64,000 nt of DNA from Isoptericola halotolerans (GTDB lineage Bacteria > Actinomycetota > Actinomycetes > Actinomycetales > Cellulomonadaceae), in contig NZ_JABEZU010000001.1 of the NCBI RefSeq assembly GCF_013149785.1, positions 682,001-746,000 of the forward strand, in the 5' to 3' direction. The position numbers were made by a program, and so were the translations under genes. Below the pieces are notes generated by a model. The model saw only the letters and a program-made list of their open reading frames with translations, was not told the origin of the DNA and did no database searches. Positions 59,377-64,000 of this stretch are shown piece by piece. Positions within the stretch are counted from its first letter, which is position 1. Every line of letters begins with the position of its first letter.

Positions 59377-60164
59377 CCGACAAGCCGTACGAGCCGCTGC
59401 GCCCGACCAAGGGACCGGTGGGCGAGTTCTTCGCCCCGGTCGCCGGGTTCGGCGTCACGTTCTCGTCGATGTTCAAGCCGACCGTCACCGAGGAGTACCC
59501 CCGCAAGAAGACGCCGCCACAGAGCCGGTACCACGGCCGCCACCAGCTCAACCGGTACGCCGACGGGCTGGAGAAGTGCATCGGCTGCGAGCTGTGCGCC
59601 TGGGCGTGCCCGGCCGACGCGATCTACGTCGAGGGCGCGGACAACGCGGACCTGCCGGAGAACGACGGCGGCGGGGTGCCGGTGCACATCTCGCCGGGGG
59701 AGCGGTACGGCCGCGTCTACCAGATCAACTACCTGCGCTGCATCTTCTGCGCGCTGTGCATCGAGGCGTGCCCGACCCGCGCGCTGACCATGAGCAACGA
59801 CTACGAGATCGCCGGGCCCAGCCGGGAGGGGATGATCTACGAGAAGCAGGACATCCTGGCCCCGCTGGCCGAGGGCATGCTGGCCGGCCCGCACCCGATG
59901 GTCGAGGGCACCACGGACACCGAGTACTACCGCGGCGAGGTCACGGCCCCCACGGCCGAGCAGGTCGACTGGGTGCGTGAGCACCGTCCGGACGACCCGA
60001 CGCTCGAGGCGGCGGACGCCGTCGTCGCCGGGGACGCACCTCCACCGGTGCCCGACCAGCACCGGTTGCGACCCGACCAGGACCGCGCGGCGGCCACCCG
60101 TGCCGCGGCGTACGAGTCCAACCTCGACGGCCGCACCGCGCTCGGGACGGAGGCTCACCCGTGA
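59373..60164 (+). CDS. nuoI: NADH-quinone oxidoreductase subunit I
   Basis: 8Fe-type ferredoxin subunit linking NuoG to NuoB, 263 residues. Two CxxCxxCxxxCP motifs are visible: [12 protein letters not shown] and [26 protein letters not shown] between them is typical. The C-terminal third (from about 170) is a disordered Asp/Ala/Arg-rich extension not needed for cluster binding. GTG of nuoJ overlaps its stop. Confidence 0.96.
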   Translation: MTDKPYEPLRPTKGPVGEFFAPVAGFGVTFSSMFKPTVTEEYPRKKTPPQSRYHGRHQLNRYADGLEKCIGCELCAWACPADAIYVEGADNADLPENDGGGVPVHISPGERYGRVYQINYLRCIFCALCIEACPTRALTMSNDYEIAGPSREGMIYEKQDILAPLAEGMLAGPHPMVEGTTDTEYYRGEVTAPTAEQVDWVREHRPDDPTLEAADAVVAGDAPPPVPDQHRLRPDQDRAAATRAAAYESNLDGRTALGTEAHP

Positions 60165-60973
60165 GCGGCGGCGAGGAGGTCCTCTTCTGGGTCCTGGCCC
60201 CGCTCATGGTGATCGCCGCCGCCGGTCTGCTGGTGGTCCGCCGGGCGGTGCACGCCGCGGTGTGCGTCGTCTTCGTGATGATCGGCCTCGCGGTGCTCTA
60301 CGTGGCCCAGGAGGCCCCGTTCCTGGGGATCGTCCAGGTGGTCGTCTACACGGGCGCCGTGATGATGCTGTTCCTGTTCGTGCTGATGCTGGTGGGCGTC
60401 GACGCCGCGGACTCCCTCACCGAGACCATCCGCGGGCAGCGCTGGATCGGGGTCCTGCTGGGTCTGGGGCTCGCGGCGGTGCTGCTCGGTGTCGTCGCGC
60501 AGGCGACGTTCCCGCCGTCGGTCGGCCTCGAGCAGGCCAACGCGGTCACCAACCCGGTCGCCCTGGCCCGGGTGCTCCTGGGGGAGTACGTGGTCGCGAT
60601 GGAGGTGGTGGGCATCCTGCTCGTCACCGCGGCTCTCGCCGGGCTGGTCCTGACGCACCGGCGTCGGCTCGGCAAGAAGCCCACTCAGCGGGCGCTGGCC
60701 GAGGCGAAGGTCGCGCTGCTGCCCACGGGGCGCCATCTCACCCCGTTGCCCGCCCCGGGTGTGTACGCGCAGAACAACGCGATGGACACCCCGGCGCTCG
60801 GGCCCGACGGGCGCCCGCTCGACCACTCGGTGCCGCGGGTGCTGCGCATCCGTGGGCAGCAGCGGTCCGCGACGGAGCTGCTCACGGCCGAGGAGACCCT
60901 TGTCGAACGGCGACAGGGCTCCGACGACGTGGCCCCGGCGCGCTCCGACCGTCCTGAGGAGGAGACCCGCTGA
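60161..60973 (+). CDS. nuoJ: NADH-quinone oxidoreductase subunit J
   Basis: Membrane subunit with five helices in the first 170 residues (of 270); [20 protein letters not shown] contains the pi-bulge helix motif. The remaining 100 residues are a charged cytoplasmic tail. GTG start overlaps nuoI; last base shared with nuoK. Confidence 0.95.
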   Translation: MSGGEEVLFWVLAPLMVIAAAGLLVVRRAVHAAVCVVFVMIGLAVLYVAQEAPFLGIVQVVVYTGAVMMLFLFVLMLVGVDAADSLTETIRGQRWIGVLLGLGLAAVLLGVVAQATFPPSVGLEQANAVTNPVALARVLLGEYVVAMEVVGILLVTAALAGLVLTHRRRLGKKPTQRALAEAKVALLPTGRHLTPLPAPGVYAQNNAMDTPALGPDGRPLDHSVPRVLRIRGQQRSATELLTAEETLVERRQGSDDVAPARSDRPEEETR

Positions 60974-61272
60974 TGGATCTCGTGAACTACCTCTACCTCG
61001 CCTCGATCCTGTTCGCGCTGGGTGCCACCACGGTGCTCCTGCGGCGCAACGCGATCGTCGTGTTCATGGGGATCGAGCTGATGCTGAACGCGACGAACCT
61101 GGCGCTGGTGACCTTCGCCCGCATGCACGGCGACATCACCGGTCAGGTGCTGGCGTTCTTCGTCATGGTGGTGGCCGCCGCGGAGGTCGTGGTCGGGCTG
61201 GCCATCATCGTGACGATCTTCCGCGCCCGCCGGTCGGCCTCGGTCGACGACGTCAACCTGCTCAAGAGCTAG
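60973..61272 (+). CDS. nuoK: NADH-quinone oxidoreductase subunit K
   Basis: Small membrane subunit, 99 residues with three helices. The two pumping glutamates are present in [15 protein letters not shown] and [15 protein letters not shown]. It starts on the last base of nuoJ and is followed by nuoL after 17 bases. Confidence 0.96.
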   Translation: MDLVNYLYLASILFALGATTVLLRRNAIVVFMGIELMLNATNLALVTFARMHGDITGQVLAFFVMVVAAAEVVVGLAIIVTIFRARRSASVDDVNLLKS

Positions 61273-61289
61273 AGGGGCCGACGACTTCG

Positions 61290-63242
61290 ATGACGATGCA
61301 GACACTCTCCCTCGCGCCCTGGCTGGTCGCCACGCCGCTGATCGGGGCGGCCCTGCTGCTCCTGGTCGGGCGTCGCAGCGACCGGTGGGGGCACTGGCTC
61401 GGCGTGCTCGCCTCGACCGCCACGTTCGTGATCGGCCTGGTCATCCTGCTCGACATGCTCGCCGCGGACCCCGACCAGCGGGTGGGCGTGCACACGGTGG
61501 CGAGCTGGATCGACGTCGGTCCGCTGCAGGTGGACGTCGGGTTCCAGGTGGACCCGTTGTCGATGACCTTCGTCATGCTGATCACGCTGGTGGGCTCGCT
61601 GATCCACCTGTACTCCGTGGCGTACATGTCCCACGACCGCGACCGCCGCCGGTTCTTCGCCTACCTCAACCTGTTCGTCGCGGCGATGCTGCTGCTGGTC
61701 CTGGCGGACTCCTACCTGCTGCTGTTCGTCGGCTGGGAGGGCGTGGGCCTGGCCTCGTTCCTGCTCATCGGGTTCTGGGACCACCACCTGCCCAACGCGG
61801 TGGCCGGCAAGAAGGCGTTCGTCATGAACCGGGTCGGCGACATGGGGCTCATCGCGGCGATGATGCTCATGCTCGCGACGTTCGGCGGGGTGGACTTCTC
61901 CACCGTGCTCGGCTCGGCCGGTGCGGCGGACCAGGGCACGACGACGGCGATCGGGCTGCTGCTCCTGCTGGCGGCCTGCGGCAAGTCGGCCCAGCTGCCG
62001 CTGCAGGCGTGGCTCGGCGACGCGATGGCCGGCCCGACGCCGGTCTCCGCCCTGATCCACGCGGCCACGATGGTCACCGCGGGCGTCTACCTCCTGGTGC
62101 GCTCCGGGCCGGTCCTCGAGGCCGCCCCGGACGCCCAGCTCGTCATCGCCGTGGTCGGTGCGCTCACCCTGCTGTTCGGGGCGGTCGTCGGCTGTGCCAA
62201 GGACGACATCAAGAAGGCGCTGGCCGCCTCGACGATGTCGCAGATCGGCTACATGATGCTGGCGGCGGGCCTGGGCCCGGTCGGCTACGCGTTCGCGATC
62301 TTCCACCTGGTGACGCACGGCTTCTTCAAGGCGGGCCTGTTCCTCGGGGCCGGCTCGGTGATGCACGCGATGGACGACGACGTGAACATGCGCCGCTTCG
62401 GCGGCCTCGCCCGGCTGCTCCCGGTCACGGCGATCACGATGGGCCTGGGCTGGCTCGCCATCCTCGGTGTCCCGCCGTTCTCCGGCTTCTACTCCAAGGA
62501 CAAGATCATCGAGGCGGCGTTCGTCGGCGAGGGCTGGCGGCCCTGGGTCTTCGGCACCGTCGCGCTGCTCGGCGCGGGGATCACCGCCTACTACATGTCC
62601 CGGTTGTTCTTCATGACGTTCATGGGCCGACGCCGGTGGGTCACCGAGCTCGCCGGCGGTGCGGGGCGCGAGGGTGGGTCGGACGGCACCCCCGTGCGGC
62701 ACCCGCACGAGTCGCCGTGGCTCATGACGCTGCCGATGATCGTGCTGGCCGTGGGGTCGGTGGGGCTCGGGTTCGCGCTCAACGCGGGCGAGCGGTTCGT
62801 GCACTTCCTGGAGCCCGTGACGGGCCATGCCGAGCACCACGACCCGGTGCTGCCGATCTGGCTGATCATCACGCTCACCCTGACGCTGGTGGCCGCCGGG
62901 CTGGCGCTCGCCTTCGTGCAGTACGCGATGCGTCCGGTACCGACGACGCCGCCTCCCGCTCCGGCGGTGGTCCGTGCGGCCCGGGTGGACCTGCACCAGG
63001 ACGACGTCAACGAGGCGGTCGTCATGTTGCCGGGGAAGGTGCTGACCCGCTCGCTGGTCTTCGCCGACCGGACCGCCGTCGACGCCGGGTGGCTGGGGCT
63101 GGCCGGGGGAGTGGGACGGTTCGGCACCTGGCTGCGGGGGCTGCAGTCCGGCTACGTCCGGCAGTACGCCGCGATGACCCTGGGCGGTCTCGGTGTGATC
63201 GTGCTCGTGATCTGGCTGTTCTCCGGCCAGGGGGCGAGCTGA
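61290..63242 (+). CDS. nuoL: NADH-quinone oxidoreductase subunit L
   Basis: Antiporter-like proton-pumping subunit, 650 residues with about 15 helices plus the long lateral helix region near the C-terminus. Diagnostic segments: [58 protein letters not shown], and [17 protein letters not shown] 61290 is chosen; a second ATG at 61296 is possible. Confidence 0.95.
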   Translation: MTMQTLSLAPWLVATPLIGAALLLLVGRRSDRWGHWLGVLASTATFVIGLVILLDMLAADPDQRVGVHTVASWIDVGPLQVDVGFQVDPLSMTFVMLITLVGSLIHLYSVAYMSHDRDRRRFFAYLNLFVAAMLLLVLADSYLLLFVGWEGVGLASFLLIGFWDHHLPNAVAGKKAFVMNRVGDMGLIAAMMLMLATFGGVDFSTVLGSAGAADQGTTTAIGLLLLLAACGKSAQLPLQAWLGDAMAGPTPVSALIHAATMVTAGVYLLVRSGPVLEAAPDAQLVIAVVGALTLLFGAVVGCAKDDIKKALAASTMSQIGYMMLAAGLGPVGYAFAIFHLVTHGFFKAGLFLGAGSVMHAMDDDVNMRRFGGLARLLPVTAITMGLGWLAILGVPPFSGFYSKDKIIEAAFVGEGWRPWVFGTVALLGAGITAYYMSRLFFMTFMGRRRWVTELAGGAGREGGSDGTPVRHPHESPWLMTLPMIVLAVGSVGLGFALNAGERFVHFLEPVTGHAEHHDPVLPIWLIITLTLTLVAAGLALAFVQYAMRPVPTTPPPAPAVVRAARVDLHQDDVNEAVVMLPGKVLTRSLVFADRTAVDAGWLGLAGGVGRFGTWLRGLQSGYVRQYAAMTLGGLGVIVLVIWLFSGQGAS

Positions 63243-63260
63243 GACATGGAAGGGATGACG

Positions 63261-64000
63261 ATGTCCAGCTTTCCCTGGTTGACCGCCCTGGTGGTGTGGC
63301 CGCTGGTCGCGGCCCTGGCGACGGTGCTCACGGGCGCCGGGCGCGGCCGTCCGGCCTCGGGAGCAGCGAGCGGCGGCGGCGCGTTCAGCGCCGGCTCGGC
63401 CCGCACGGTGGCTCTGGTCGGCTCCCTGGTGCAGGTCGCCCTGCTGGTCGGCGCCTTCGGGGCGTTCGACACCTCGACGGCGGGCACGCACCAGCTCACC
63501 GAGACCTACGCGTGGATCCCGGCGCTCGGGGCGAGCTACGCCGTCGGCGTCGACGGGGTGTCGCTGCTGCTGGTCGCCCTGAGCGTGGGGCTCGTGCCGC
63601 TGGTGATCCTGGCGGCCTGGCGCGAGCAGGGCGGTGACCACGTCCGGCTGCGGCGCTACCTGGCCACGGTGCTGGTGCTGCTGTCCTTCATGGTCGTGGT
63701 GTTCGCGGCGCGCGACGTGTTCCTCTTCTACGTGGTCTTCGAGGCCATGCTCATCCCGGCCTACTTCCTCATCGGCGGGTTCGGGCAGGGTGCGCAGCGA
63801 CGCTACGCGGCCGTGAAGTTCCTGCTGTTCTCCCTGGCCGGCGGGCTGGTCATGCTGGCCGCCGTGGTCGCGCTGTACCTGCAGGTACCGGTCGACCCGG
63901 CCACCGGGCTGCGTCCCGAGGACGCGTTCCTGACTGAAAATCTCACCGGTCTGGCGCTCGACCCCACGGCCGAGCGGCTGATGTTCGCCGCCTTCTTCCT
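63261..64000 (+). CDS. nuoM: NADH-quinone oxidoreductase subunit M (3' truncated by window end)
   Basis: Second antiporter-like pumping subunit. About 246 residues are visible. Landmarks are YAVGVDGVSLLLVALSV, and the transport-helix region FYVVFEAMLIPAYFLIGGFG with the conserved Glu. ATGs also occur in frame at 63246 and 63255; ATG 63261 is preferred because GGAAGGG (63248-63254) lies six bases upstream. nuoN presumably follows outside the window. Confidence 0.93.
   Translation, partial: MSSFPWLTALVVWPLVAALATVLTGAGRGRPASGAASGGGAFSAGSARTVALVGSLVQVALLVGAFGAFDTSTAGTHQLTETYAWIPALGASYAVGVDGVSLLLVALSVGLVPLVILAAWREQGGDHVRLRRYLATVLVLLSFMVVVFAARDVFLFYVVFEAMLIPAYFLIGGFGQGAQRRYAAVKFLLFSLAGGLVMLAAVVALYLQVPVDPATGLRPEDAFLTENLTGLALDPTAERLMFAAFF

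Noticed and set aside
209-60164. Many long open frames on the opposite strand or in other frames of glpD, radA, the nuo genes and others
   Set aside because: In very G+C-rich DNA stop codons are rare out of frame. These frames are Arg/Pro/Ala-rich, have no family motifs and overlap well-supported genes completely.
1-64000. tRNA, rRNA, integrase, transposase or prophage genes
   Set aside because: None recognised in any intergenic gap or frame. The only long gene-free stretch (19569-19941) is explained by a repeat and a leader.

Overview
The window is a contiguous piece of a very G+C-rich actinobacterial chromosome. Codon third positions are almost all G or C. Many genes appear to have leaderless promoters (a TANNNT -10 element 6-7 bases before an ATG or GTG). 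Gene content includes a short actinobacterial N-acetylglutamate synthase, bS22, DisA/RadA, menaquinone synthesis, a ResBC-type cytochrome c system and a complete-looking nuo operon. Together these suggest an aerobic or facultative Micrococcales-type organism, perhaps Cellulomonadaceae or Promicromonosporaceae; the genus is inferred, not shown. No rRNA, tRNA, insertion sequence, prophage or CRISPR array was seen.

Layout: (1) 0.2-5.4 kb, glycerol operon glpD-glpF-glpK with a divergent SorC-type regulator. (2) 5.4-13.2 kb, housekeeping genes: N-acetylglutamate synthase, MutY, an odd histone-like membrane protein, DisA, RadA, and a divergent SDR/TetR pair with two visible operators. (3) 13.2-22 kb, proC, a TetR-linked ABC exporter, a Ktr/Trk potassium system, AcuC, an 88-bp tandem repeat, bS22, a HAD phosphatase, glutaredoxin and Rex. 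(4) 22-28.7 kb, YceI, an ATP-grasp enzyme and the cytochrome c maturation operon (phosphatase, ResA, CcdA, ResB, CcsB). (5) 28.7-43.2 kb, menaquinone genes menA, menE, menB, menC, menD and menF spread over both strands, interrupted by a lipoprotein, an AAA/DUF4143 ATPase with three upstream direct repeats, a SurA-like lipoprotein and an HtrA protease. (6) 43.4-47.5 kb, a ugp-type transporter operon for glycerol-3-phosphate or glycerophosphodiesters, without its ATPase. (7) 47.5-64 kb, menG, a geranylgeranyl-reductase-like flavoprotein (MenJ-like) and nuoA to nuoM, with nuoM cut by the window end.

The unifying theme is electron transport. GlpD and complex I feed electrons to menaquinone, which is made here by MenF/D/C/E/B/A/G and possibly tail-saturated by the MenJ-like reductase; c-type cytochromes are matured here too. 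The NADH-sensing repressor Rex is encoded in the window. Sequences matching the Rex operator lie before the reductase-nuo operon and the cytochrome c operon, which suggests local redox control of the locus. The motif also fits the CRP/GlxR consensus, so this is a hypothesis. Other observations worth checking are the ATPase repeats, a 37-bp palindrome over the menG start, and two tiny overlapping ORFs leading into nuoA.
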